Source: Desulfobacterales bacterium
Lineage (GTDB): Bacteria > Desulfobacterota > Desulfobacteria > Desulfobacterales > JAFDCJ01
Reading direction: 5' to 3'
NCBI GenBank assembly: GCA_029932495.1
Contig: JAOZPY010000014.1
Span: 1 to 7,333, forward strand
DNA: 7,333 nucleotides
Part shown: in pieces, positions 1 through 6,098 of the stretch
Position numbering within the stretch: position 1 is the stretch's first letter
Layout of the letters: each line of letters opens with the position of its first letter
The notes under the pieces: model-generated
The model's input: the letters and a program-made list of their open reading frames with translations, nothing else
Database searches by the model: none
Told to the model about the DNA's origin: nothing
Made by a program: the position numbers and the translations under genes

Positions 1-740
1 TCGGTAAAATAAAAAACCGGCATGCCGGCCTGGCGGCTGTTTTGCTGGATCAGGTCCAGGTTGGTCTGGCACAGGGGACATGAAACCACGATGGCGTCGG
101 CTCCGGTCATCCTTGCTTTTTGCAGGATTCGCGCGGTAAGCGATTCCTGGATTTCCTTTCGCCCGATACCGATACTGGCCCCGCAGCAGGTGGCCTTGAA
201 CGACCAGTCAATCACCTGTGCGCCCACCGCGGCGGCAATGCTGTCCAGGGTCTGGGGGTTTTCATAGTCGGTAAATCCCGTAATTTTCGGCGGCCGCACC
301 ATCTGGCAGCCGTAATAGCAGATGACGCTCAAGTCACTCAGCGGCTTTGCCACCCGTTTTGCGATGCGCTGCAGGTTTTCGGGCTGGGCCAGAAAGCGTG
401 TCATCTCATAGACCTGCAACTCACCGGTCACCGGCCAGGGAATGTCGAAAATTCCCTTTTTGATCATGTGCTGGGAAAAGCGCAGGCGGTTGAAGCAGTT
501 GGCACACGGGGAGACAATGTCCAGCCCGCTTTTTTCCGCCAGGGCGAGGTTGCGTGCCGGCAGGGTCACGGCCATCATCTCGGACAAACTGTGGGCCGCC
601 GTGGCGCCGCAGCAGGACCAGTCTTCAAGCTCCAGAAGCTCAATGCCCAGATTCTTGAAAACCGCCGTAATGGAGCGGCCATAATCCCGGGCCATGCCTT
701 CCAGGGAACAGCCCGGATAAAAAGACAGTTTCCTCGTCAT
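1..740 (-). CDS. hdrB: HdrB-like heterodisulfide reductase subunit B (CCG-domain protein), 3' end outside window
   Basis: This reading frame is open from the ATG at 740 to the window edge, giving 246 codons of a protein that is usually about 290-300 residues, so the C-terminus is missing. Two cysteine-rich CCG motifs are intact. The first has C11, then C43-C44 (in WSCCGA), then C79 and C82 (in SPCANC). The second has C145 (in YYGC), C185-C186 (in ATCCGA), then C221 and C224 (in SCPLC). In the HdrB family these cysteines bind non-cubane [4Fe-4S] clusters that carry out disulfide reduction; in non-methanogens the substrate is usually unknown. The start overlaps the hdrC stop by one base (TGATG), with GGGAGAG about nine bases upstream inside hdrC, so translation is probably coupled. 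The pairing with HdrC rather than a glycolate-oxidase GlcF context supports the Hdr label. The exact physiological role cannot be fixed without the genes to the left. Confidence 0.9.
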   Translation of the reverse strand, partial: MTRKLSFYPGCSLEGMARDYGRSITAVFKNLGIELLELEDWSCCGATAAHSLSEMMAVTLPARNLALAEKSGLDIVSPCANCFNRLRFSQHMIKKGIFDIPWPVTGELQVYEMTRFLAQPENLQRIAKRVAKPLSDLSVICYYGCQMVRPPKITGFTDYENPQTLDSIAAAVGAQVIDWSFKATCCGASIGIGRKEIQESLTARILQKARMTGADAIVVSCPLCQTNLDLIQQNSRQAGMPVFYFT

Positions 741-1381
741 CAGCTGATCTCTCCCTGCTTCCGGCGAAATACTTTTTTTAAATCCTTAATGGCCCGGGAG
801 CGACCGGGAAGCAGCACAAGCCGGCCCTTCTTCCACAAGGTCAAGCCCTTTAGAAGTTCATCTTTGAACAGACCCGACTTGATTTTCTCCTTGAATATTC
901 CGGGCTTCAGACTATAGGCCTTCATCAGCCAAAACTCGTTGATCCGGCCGTGGCGTTGGAGTTCTTCAAGAAATGTTTGGTGAAAAACCGCCAACTGCTT
1001 TTCTTTGGGCGGAATCGATGAATGGGCCGCCATATTGCGCAAATGATTGATGCTTTCGGCCACCCCTACTTCATTGGGGCAGTAAGTCGAACACATCTCG
1101 CAGGAAAGGCAGACCCAGATTGTGGCCGATTGCAGCAGTTCCTCGCGCCAGCCAAGCTGGATGTAGCGAATGACCTGGTGGGGTTTGATGTCCATGTAAT
1201 GGGCCACCGGGCAGGCATTGGTACACCGTTCGCACTGGTAGCAAGCCGAGACGTTGGTTCCGATCTCACCCTCGAAGCGCTTTAAAAAGTAACCGCCCCG
1301 GTCACCGATCAATTTTCGTTCTTTTTCCACACCCGGCTGCGGGAAGTTGAGGGGACTGACCGTGCTGGTTTGCTGTGACAT
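740..1381 (-). CDS. hdrC: HdrC-like heterodisulfide reductase subunit C, 2x[4Fe-4S] ferredoxin-type protein
   Basis: The protein has 213 residues if it starts at the ATG at 1381. That start has AAGGAG six to seven bases upstream; an in-frame ATG at 1465 would add 28 residues without a good ribosome site and is not preferred. Two classical CxxCxxCxxxCP motifs are visible: C47, C50, C53, C57-P, and C91, C94, C97, C101-P. They bind two cubane [4Fe-4S] clusters. No transmembrane segment is seen, so it should be cytoplasmic; it lacks the haem-carrying HdrE/DsrM type of membrane domain. The C-terminal third is basic and helical, ending in a lysine/arginine-rich stretch. In the family HdrC moves electrons between the flavin subunit HdrA (or another donor) and HdrB. 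No hdrA is in the window on the right side, so the donor must be encoded to the left or elsewhere. It is the first gene of the hdrCB unit. Confidence 0.9.
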   Translation of the reverse strand: MSQQTSTVSPLNFPQPGVEKERKLIGDRGGYFLKRFEGEIGTNVSACYQCERCTNACPVAHYMDIKPHQVIRYIQLGWREELLQSATIWVCLSCEMCSTYCPNEVGVAESINHLRNMAAHSSIPPKEKQLAVFHQTFLEELQRHGRINEFWLMKAYSLKPGIFKEKIKSGLFKDELLKGLTLWKKGRLVLLPGRSRAIKDLKKVFRRKQGEIS

Positions 1382-1583
1382 AGGCAGCTCCTTGAAAATC
1401 CTACCCGGGCGGCTGAACGCCGGCAATGCATCGTTATTTCTGATGCGTCGGTTGGAAGGGATCATCCGTTATGGACAGGTTTGATCCAAAAAACCGGTTA
1501 ACCAATACTAATGGAAAAAACACGGCGGTGCGGGCGAGCTTTTGGGTTGATGATCACAATGGTTGCTGATCTTAATATCCCAC
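1382..1583 (-). other. long untranslated leader of hdrCB
   Basis: About 200 bases lie between the promoter candidate and the hdrC ribosome site (AAGGAG at about 1388-1393). They contain no convincing gene on either strand. The overlapping palindromes GGTTAACC and AACCGGTT lie near 1490-1500, followed on the minus strand by a run of T. I recognise no known riboswitch. The length is unusual for a simple leader, and a regulatory role is possible but unsupported. Confidence 0.3.
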
Positions 1584-1612
1584 TTTGTAGCAGCTGGGCA
1601 ATAAAAAGTCAA
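1584..1612 (-). promoter_or_regulatory. candidate sigma70-type promoter for hdrCB
   Basis: On the minus strand TTGACT (1612-1607) is followed after exactly 17 bases by TACAAA (1589-1584). That is five of six and four of six matches to the -35 and -10 consensus. Transcription would start near 1577 and give a leader of about 195 bases before the hdrC ATG. The site lies just after the acetyltransferase stop at 1645, so hdrCB can be transcribed separately from the ABC cluster. This is inferred from sequence only. Confidence 0.45.
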
Positions 1613-1627
1613 CCCGGTCGCAACGGG
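1603..1627 (-). terminator. weak terminator-like hairpin after the acetyltransferase gene
   Basis: On the minus strand CCCG (1627-1624) and CGGG (1616-1613) can pair around a seven-base loop, and a T5 run follows at 1607-1603. The stem is only four pairs, so this is at best a weak terminator for the upstream gene cluster. It also overlaps the -35 box of the hdrCB promoter candidate. Confidence 0.2.
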
Positions 1628-1644
1628 ATTTATTTTTGCCGGCG

Positions 1645-2067
1645 TCAGGTGATGATTTTGGAAATAACTGCGATGTCTGTGCGAAAGGTCCAGCTGATAT
1701 GCTGCCAGAACCTGCGTCCGTCAATATTATCGCTGAAAATGAAAAGATGGCATTTTTCAATACCGACAGCCTTCAGGGCCCCAAGGCTATCTTCAACCAG
1801 CCGGCGGCCAATGCCCTGTCGCCGAAATTCGGGGCTGACGGCCAGATGATGGACATAGCCCCGCCGGCCGTCATGACCGCACAGAATCGTGCCCACCACC
1901 GCATTCCCGTTACGCGCAATCCGGCTCAGGCCGGGATTGCGCTCCAGGTAATGCTGGATGTTGCCCTTTGAATCGGCCTGACTCAAACCGATCCCCTCGC
2001 AGCGCTGCCACAAGGAAAATACCTGCGCGTAGGCCTCAATCGTAAATTCGCTAAAAGTGATGCTCAT
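1645..2067 (-). CDS. GNAT-family N-acetyltransferase, YpeA-like
   Basis: The protein has 140 residues from the ATG at 2067. A GTG at 2079 would add four residues and cannot be excluded; neither start has a strong ribosome site (GGAAA precedes 2067). It shows the GNAT core: a first helix with LWQRCEG near residues 19-25, a beta strand AVVGTILCGHDGRRGY near 56-71, the strand HHLAVSPEFR at 73-82, and the acetyl-CoA pyrophosphate-binding loop RRQGIG at 82-87. The C-terminal FW (120-121) lies where many GNATs carry a conserved YxxxGF element, here changed to FWQHISW. Overall it resembles E. coli YpeA-type acetyltransferases as I recall them. The acceptor substrate (amine, peptide N-terminus or small molecule) cannot be read from the sequence. 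It is the last gene of the ABC cluster, 62 bases after the DUF3783 gene, and may simply be a passenger in that transcript. Confidence 0.82.
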   Translation of the reverse strand: MSITFSEFTIEAYAQVFSLWQRCEGIGLSQADSKGNIQHYLERNPGLSRIARNGNAVVGTILCGHDGRRGYVHHLAVSPEFRRQGIGRRLVEDSLGALKAVGIEKCHLFIFSDNIDGRRFWQHISWTFRTDIAVISKIIT

Positions 2068-2129
2068 TTTTCCGCGCACATTCTCAATGCTGAAATATAG
2101 TTCTTAAGTATGAGGCGTTGTTGCTCCCT

Positions 2130-2555
2130 TTATTTTTTATGGTCCTGCATGGCCCGCCGTTCAGCGCTCAGCTCTTTTAGCAAATCCTGCAGGGCCCAGG
2201 TCTCCGATGTCGGCGTCAGGGTGGCCCACAAAGCCGGCTTCATCTGCGCCTGGCGGCAGCCGCTCATGAGCCGGTGCAGCTCATTCTGGGTAATACCGGC
2301 CATAATGATGGCCCGCGGCAGGGACGATGGCTGGCCGGCACCGGTGCCATTGACAAGTCTCGCCAGCTCTCCGACCGGGATGCCCGCCTGCGCGTCGGTT
2401 ACCCAAACCTTTGGAAGGTCCGCCAGACCGATGACCTCGAGCAGGGCATCGAACTTGGGCTGGGCCTCGGCCGAAAACCCACACAGCAGCAGTTTGCGCG
2501 GACCGTACAATGGCTGATCCGATGGGGATATCTTCTGAAATTTTGCATCATTCAT
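2130..2555 (-). CDS. DUF3783 domain-containing protein
   Basis: The protein has 141 residues from the ATG at 2555. GGGAG stands seven bases before this ATG, whereas the in-frame ATG at 2561 is too close to it, so 2555 is preferred. The C-terminal half carries the DUF3783 pattern: PRAIIMAGITQNELHRLM at 80-97, then a short linker, then the block ALWATLTPTSETW at 108-120, then LLKELSAER at 125-133. The N-terminal half has a conserved-looking strand KLLLCGFSAEAQPKFDALL at 21-39, a small alpha/beta fold of unknown function. There is no signal peptide or membrane segment, so it should be cytoplasmic. The family is small, found mainly in Firmicutes and Desulfobacterota to my knowledge, and has no known activity. 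The gene lies 42 bases after the binding-protein gene with no terminator between, so co-transcription with the transporter is likely. No function is assigned. Confidence 0.75.
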   Translation of the reverse strand: MNDAKFQKISPSDQPLYGPRKLLLCGFSAEAQPKFDALLEVIGLADLPKVWVTDAQAGIPVGELARLVNGTGAGQPSSLPRAIIMAGITQNELHRLMSGCRQAQMKPALWATLTPTSETWALQDLLKELSAERRAMQDHKK

Positions 2556-2597
2556 GACCATTCTCCCGGCTTCGAGGGATAAATTAGAAAAATACCG

Positions 2598-3602
2598 CTA
2601 TTGGGCGACCGGCTTCAATAAATTTTCCACATGCACGGGTTTTGAAATCAACTTTTGTGCCAGCATGATCTGCTCGGTTTGCTTCCAGGCTTCCACGTCG
2701 ATTTTACCGAACTGAAAATCGGCGGTCGGCAGCATGAGGCTTCGGGTGACCGGCAGCTGCCGGCGGATAATCTCTGCGGGCGTTTCCCGGTTGAACTTCA
2801 AAACAATGGCAATCGCCTTTTGCCTGTTGGCCGGATTCAGCGCAGCACGCCAACCCTCAAGCAGGGCCTCCATGAAGCGCTGGACGATCTGCGGATGCTG
2901 CGCCAGCATTTTTTGGCTGGTCACCACAGAATTGGCCACGAACTGAATACCCAACTGTGATGGGTTTAAAAAATCAAACCGCTCACCGGCCTTGCGCAGT
3001 TTTTCTCCGATGATGGGCGCCTGGGCATTGCGGTACAGAGGCCACAGATCCACTTTACCCTGGTAAAAAGGCGTGTAATCATAGCGCACGCTGTATAGCC
3101 TTACCTCGTTTTCCCGGATATGGTATTTGGCCAGCAAAGCGCGCATGATGGCTTCGTCGTTTCCACCGTAAGTGATGCCGATGGTTTTGCCCTTCAGATC
3201 CTGCGGCGTCTTTATTGGGGTGCGGGCCGGACGGTAGATCCACTGCAGGGGATTGACTTGAAACAACTGGGCCAGCACCACCACATGGGCCCCCTTGGAG
3301 ACCGCACGGATCACCTGATCGGCTGACGCCACCCCGAACTGGGAGCGGCCAAGCTCAAGCTCTTTGATGGCGTCGCGTTCCGGACCGCCGGGCTTAACGG
3401 TCACCTTCAACCCCCGGCGGGCAAAATTGCCGTTGACATCGGCCCACAGATCCCCCACCACACTGATATTGAACAGCCACTTCAACCGGTAGGTTACCTC
3501 CTGGGCGGCAAGGCCGCCGGCGAATGCATCGGCGGTAAAAAAGAAAAACACCACCACGGCAAGATACAGATCGACTCTTTTTTTAAGTGCCCGGGTTTTC
3601 AT
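2598..3602 (-). CDS. ABC transporter substrate-binding protein, NMT1/THI5-like
   Basis: The protein has 334 residues from the ATG at 3602, which has a strong AAGGAGG six to seven bases upstream and overlaps the permease stop by four bases (ATGA). A longer in-frame start at 3686 lies inside the permease and is rejected. The first 28 residues form a Sec signal peptide: basic KTRALKKR, a hydrophobic core AVVVFFFFTA and the cleavage site AFA/GG. There is no lipobox, so it should be free in the periplasm. The mature part follows the NMT1/THI5/SsuA-TauA pattern: VTYRLKWLFN at 36-45, then NGNFARRGLKVTV near 57-69, then ELELGRSQFGVASADQVI at 81-98, and DLKGKTIGITYGGNDE in the second lobe. The family binds pyrimidine precursors, sulfonates, nitrate or taurine; the ligand here is not determinable. 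I saw no thiamine riboswitch upstream that would favour a pyrimidine-precursor role. Confidence 0.88.
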   Translation of the reverse strand: MKTRALKKRVDLYLAVVVFFFFTADAFAGGLAAQEVTYRLKWLFNISVVGDLWADVNGNFARRGLKVTVKPGGPERDAIKELELGRSQFGVASADQVIRAVSKGAHVVVLAQLFQVNPLQWIYRPARTPIKTPQDLKGKTIGITYGGNDEAIMRALLAKYHIRENEVRLYSVRYDYTPFYQGKVDLWPLYRNAQAPIIGEKLRKAGERFDFLNPSQLGIQFVANSVVTSQKMLAQHPQIVQRFMEALLEGWRAALNPANRQKAIAIVLKFNRETPAEIIRRQLPVTRSLMLPTADFQFGKIDVEAWKQTEQIMLAQKLISKPVHVENLLKPVAQ

Positions 3603-4363
3603 TTTAAACCTCCTTCGGGGATTGCCCACCGTCTGCGGATCCGGTACCCGATCCATTCCAGCAAAACCAGGTACAACGAAGTGCAAATGCCGATCAAAAA
3701 AAGCGCCACCAGGATTTTTGCCAGATCACTTTGATAAAGGGCAATGCGGATGCTGTATCCGATGCCGGCATTGGCGGCAATAAATTCCGCCACAATGGTG
3801 CCCACCATGGCCAGGGTGGCGCTGCCCACAACCACCGTGATCAGCTTATGAATGTTTTCAAAGGCCCGGATCTTTATCTGCAGCCGCCAGGTCATGCGCC
3901 GGGTGGATTCGAAAAAGTGCTCAATTTCCGGCACCGGTTCGGAAAAAATCCCGACAAATGACAGCAAAAGGGGGAAATAACAAATCATGGCGGCAATCAG
4001 CAGCCGGGATGACAGCCCATCGCCGAGCAGGATGAAAATGATCGGCGCCACCGCAACGATGGGATAGGCCTGGATATTATATGCGGCGACCCGGATAAAA
4101 GAGCCGATCCAGGCGGTCAGCCGACCGATGATGCCGATCCCCGTTGCCAGAACAATAGCCAGGATATGGCCCAAAATGGCCACCGCCAAGGTGTTGAGCA
4201 CATTGAGCAAGTATCTGCCGGACACCCGCAGTCCCGTAGAGGCGATTTCCGGCGGACCCGGAATGACGTAATCGGAAAGCTGCAGCCCGTATTTGATCGC
4301 CATCAGGCTCGCCAGGCCCAGAAAATAGATCATGAAAAACTGGTATAGACGCCTATAAAGCAT
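3599..4363 (-). CDS. ABC transporter permease, NitT/TauT type (BPD_transp_1)
   Basis: The protein has 254 residues from the ATG at 4363, preceded by GGAG at a spacing of seven and lying 11 bases inside the end of the ATPase gene. Upstream codons in this frame only shadow the ATPase. About six hydrophobic segments are visible: near residues 9-23, 55-80, 88-113, 121-140, 174-197 and 214-237. The cytoplasmic EAA loop falls at about 152-171 in the usual place before the AEF motif (192-194) and AGIGYSI (199-205). It is degenerate: the consensus glycine is threonine (T158), the alanines are S153 and T154, and the consensus LP near 170-171 is NI. The PGPPEI at 35-40 and the AYPIVAVAPI at 99-108 are typical of SsuC/TauC-like permeases. 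It would form the membrane channel with the neighbouring ATPase, most likely as a homodimer because only one permease gene is present. Confidence 0.87.
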   Translation of the reverse strand: MLYRRLYQFFMIYFLGLASLMAIKYGLQLSDYVIPGPPEIASTGLRVSGRYLLNVLNTLAVAILGHILAIVLATGIGIIGRLTAWIGSFIRVAAYNIQAYPIVAVAPIIFILLGDGLSSRLLIAAMICYFPLLLSFVGIFSEPVPEIEHFFESTRRMTWRLQIKIRAFENIHKLITVVVGSATLAMVGTIVAEFIAANAGIGYSIRIALYQSDLAKILVALFLIGICTSLYLVLLEWIGYRIRRRWAIPEGGLK

Positions 4364-5045
4364 TGACGATCTCCAGCATGGTATGCTCCAGCTTTTTTTT
4401 GTCCACCCCCGGGCCGCCCGTATAATTGCGGCCCTCCAGAACAATCGCCTGGGGAAACTTGTGAAAATTGCGCAGGACGAAAACCTGTTTACAGAATTTG
4501 GCCACCTCCACCACGTTATGAGAAATGTATAAAAATGCGCGGTCCGGAAACATTTGCTTGATCTTGAGAATAATTTTTTCCTTGGTGCCCTCATCTACAT
4601 TGGCCAGACTCTCATCCATGACCAGCAGATCAAAGTCCTGCAGCAGGTAGCGTGCCAGGTTGGTGCGGTTTTGCTGCCCTAAAGACAGCTGGGCAAAACG
4701 GGAATCCATACAGCCCTGCAAACCGAAGGATGCGACCAGTTCATCCATCCGGTGTCGGCTGGAAGTCGGGGTGTTTAATTGCAGGTGTTCACCAACACTT
4801 GACCAGCCGGGCAGGCGCTCCAGGTTGTAGGTGTACAGAATGCGCTCCAGCCCGGCGGTGATCAGCTGTCCGCTGAAATGCTTGATTTCACCGCAAATCA
4901 TCCGGGCCAGGGTCGTCTTGCCCACACCGGAGGGACCGAACAGGGCATGAAACCCCGGGTCGGCCACCCGGCCGTTTAGATCACGAAAAACTTGCGTGTC
5001 GGAGCCGGGATATTGATAGTTAATATTTTTACATTCGAGCAGCAT
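4353..5045 (-). CDS. ABC transporter ATP-binding protein with non-canonical Q-loop
   Basis: The protein has 230 residues from the ATG at 5045, preceded by AGGG. Longer in-frame starts at 5135 and 5162 would cross the promoter candidate and add a stretch with no family character. Motifs in order: Walker A GPSGVGKTT (37-45), signature LSLGQQNR (120-127) in place of LSGGQ, Walker B LLVMDE (140-145), D-loop SLANVD (146-151) and switch histidine H176 in YISHN. The Q-loop region is RILYTYNLERLPGWSSV (68-84). The glutamine expected before the LP-W element is absent, with Y73 or T72 in its place. Catalytic residues K43, D144, E145 and H176 are all present, so ATP hydrolysis should still be possible. 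It is about ten percent shorter than typical TauB/SsuB proteins. It is the first gene of the ABC cluster and energises the permease encoded next. Confidence 0.88.
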   Translation of the reverse strand: MLLECKNINYQYPGSDTQVFRDLNGRVADPGFHALFGPSGVGKTTLARMICGEIKHFSGQLITAGLERILYTYNLERLPGWSSVGEHLQLNTPTSSRHRMDELVASFGLQGCMDSRFAQLSLGQQNRTNLARYLLQDFDLLVMDESLANVDEGTKEKIILKIKQMFPDRAFLYISHNVVEVAKFCKQVFVLRNFHKFPQAIVLEGRNYTGGPGVDKKKLEHTMLEIVNAL

Positions 5046-5132
5046 CGGACCCTGGGCCCCTGTACGGGTTGATTCGAAGGCCGGTGAGACTTTTATGTAT
5101 TTTATATTTGAATGCAGCTTAATTTCGTAAAG

Positions 5133-5162
5133 CATATAGCCCGAAACGTGGCATAGAGTCAA
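5133..5162 (-). promoter_or_regulatory. candidate sigma70-type promoter for the ABC cluster
   Basis: On the minus strand TTGACT (5162-5157) is followed after 18 bases by TATATG (5138-5133). Transcription would begin near 5126, about 80 bases before the ATPase ATG at 5045. The sites match consensus at five of six and about four of six positions. The position argues for the shorter ATPase start. No known riboswitch is apparent in the leader. Confidence 0.35.
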
Positions 5163-5417
5163 CCAGCCATGGAAAGATTAAGCTTGTGCCCGTTGTAAAG
5201 AGTAGACCAGCGGATATCCGGCCTGCCGGTATTCCCATATGGATACTTTTTACCCGGTTTGTGGCACCGGTAATCAACGGCTGGTTATTTTTTACGCACT
5301 TTTGAATCCGCTTTGAATCAACACCCGGCCTTTTCCCTTCCTCTCCCAAAACGAAAACACATTCATTCAGCTGTATTATCAATTGGTTAAAATTTAAGAT
5401 GGAAGACGCCCGACGAA
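5163..5417. other. non-coding divergent control region
   Basis: This stretch separates the leftward ABC cluster from the rightward ZraP-like gene. A minus-strand open frame of 101 codons crosses it but has no family character, no good ribosome site and overlaps both promoter candidates. The AT-rich part at 5340-5400 and the TTTGAATC direct repeat at 5301-5319 are the only structure that stands out. I see no RNA gene here. Confidence 0.4.
5301..5319 (+). repeat. tandem TTTGAATC direct repeat upstream of the sigma54 site
   Basis: TTTGAATC occurs at 5301-5308 and again at 5312-5319, a period of 11 bases, which puts both copies on nearly the same face of the helix. It lies about 100-118 bases upstream of the sigma54-like promoter, the distance at which enhancer-binding activators commonly sit. 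A role as activator site is inference. Confidence 0.35.
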
Positions 5418-5418
5418 T

Positions 5419-5434
5419 TGGCACAGAGATTGTA
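5419..5434 (+). promoter_or_regulatory. candidate sigma54 (-24/-12) promoter for the ZraP-like gene
   Basis: TGGCAC (5419-5424), five bases, then TTGTA (5430-5434) matches the sigma54 consensus TGGCAC-N5-TTGCW, with one change (C to T at the -12 dinucleotide). The spacing from GG to the -12 G is exactly ten bases. Transcription would start near 5445, giving a leader of about 70 bases. In E. coli and Salmonella zraP is sigma54-dependent and driven by the activator ZraR, so the site agrees with the gene it precedes. No activator or sensor kinase gene is in the window. Confidence 0.6.
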
Positions 5435-5500
5435 ATACATCATTTTCAAAACCGCTTAACGTGTTTAACGCAGGGGTAAGCAAACCAGTCAAAATTCATA

Positions 5501-5506
5501 AGGAGG
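5501..5506 (+). promoter_or_regulatory. strong ribosome binding site of the ZraP-like gene
   Basis: A full AGGAGG stands seven bases before the ATG at 5514, with an A-rich spacer. This points to high translation and fixes the start. Confidence 0.8.
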
Positions 5507-5513
5507 AAAAAAA

Positions 5514-6086
5514 ATGGAACCCAGACACTTCAAATTGAAAGTTGTGCTGATCGCGATCATCACAATTTTGTTTGCAGGCAATTACGCATCCGCCCAGATG
5601 GGTATGGGATACGGCGGCCGGCAGGGCTGGGGGCCCGGTAGTAGCTATGGCGGTATGTGCGCACCGGCGGCCAACCTGAACGCTGATGAGTTCAAGAAAC
5701 TGGACGCGGCGCGCACTGCCTTTTTTGAAGGGACAAGAGACCTTCGGCAAAGCATTTACCAGAAGCGGCTCGAACTTGCCAGTGAGTTGGCCAAGCAGAA
5801 GCTCGACCCCAAAAAAGCCGTCGCGCTACAAAAGGAAATATCCGATTTGCAGGCCCGGCTGGCCCAGAAACGCCTCGCGTTTATCCTGCAGGTGAAAAAG
5901 ATTAACCCCAGCCTCGGCATGGGCTTTATGGGACCGGGCGGCGGCATGATGATGGGACCCGCAATGATGGGATCTCGTGGTAATTACGGTATGGGACCCC
6001 GCAGTGGCCCCGGCAGGATGATGGGCCCTGGAGCGGGTCAAGGCACGCACCCAAATGACCCAAGGCTCAAAGCCCGGGAAAAATAA
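5514..6086 (+). CDS. periplasmic heavy-metal-sensor / Spy-CpxP-ZraP-like protein, Met/Gly-rich
   Basis: The protein has 190 residues, longer than E. coli ZraP (about 140). Residues 1-27 form a signal peptide (basic start, core VVLIAIITILF, cleavage at ASA/Q), so it is periplasmic. A glycine/methionine/tyrosine-rich segment (28-48) ends at a single cysteine, C49. The helical core at 54-134 is the LTxxQ-like domain of the Metal_resist (PF13801) group: LNADEFKKLDAARTAFF, then a long charged helix pair from DLRQSIYQKRLELAS to AQKRLAFILQVKKINP. The tail (135-177) carries methionine-rich GMG/GMM/RMMGPG repeats of the sort that bind Cu(I) or other soft metals, plus one histidine (H179). Family members act as periplasmic chaperones or as metal buffers that feed back on a two-component system. 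It is followed after 12 bases by the SHOCT protein gene. Metal specificity cannot be read from sequence. Confidence 0.85.
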   Translation: MEPRHFKLKVVLIAIITILFAGNYASAQMGMGYGGRQGWGPGSSYGGMCAPAANLNADEFKKLDAARTAFFEGTRDLRQSIYQKRLELASELAKQKLDPKKAVALQKEISDLQARLAQKRLAFILQVKKINPSLGMGFMGPGGGMMMGPAMMGSRGNYGMGPRSGPGRMMGPGAGQGTHPNDPRLKAREK

Positions 6087-6091
6087 AGGAG
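6086..6091 (+). promoter_or_regulatory. ribosome binding site of the SHOCT protein gene
   Basis: AAGGAG stands seven bases before the ATG at 6099 and overlaps the last base of the upstream stop codon. The 12-base gap with its own site indicates one transcript for both genes. Confidence 0.75.
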
Positions 6092-6098
6092 ACGTAAA

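Noticed and set aside
120..917. Plus-strand open frame of 265 codons opposite hdrB and hdrC
   Set aside because: It is antisense to two genes with clear CCG and [4Fe-4S] motifs; its product is rich in G, R, H and Q with no family character.
4364..4594. N-terminal extension of the permease frame
   Set aside because: It lies inside the ATPase gene in another frame and has no membrane character; ATG 4363 has a good ribosome site.
5046..5160. TPP (thiamine) riboswitch before the THI5-like importer
   Set aside because: I looked for the CUGAGA and related conserved TPP boxes in the leader and did not find them.
5046..5162. N-terminal extension of the ATPase to 5135 or 5162
   Set aside because: The extra residues are unlike ABC ATPases and would place the start within or upstream of the promoter candidate.
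5262..5277. Second TGGCAC word as a sigma54 site
   Set aside because: The -12 element after five bases reads ATCAA, without the required TTG.
5266..5293. ACCGG/CTGGT hairpin followed by a T run on the plus strand
   Set aside because: The stem is five pairs including a G-U with a ten-base loop, and no plus-strand gene lies upstream to terminate.
5119..5424. Minus-strand open frame of 101 codons in the divergent control region
   Set aside because: No ribosome site, signal or domain is seen, and it crosses both promoter candidates and overlaps the sigma54 box.
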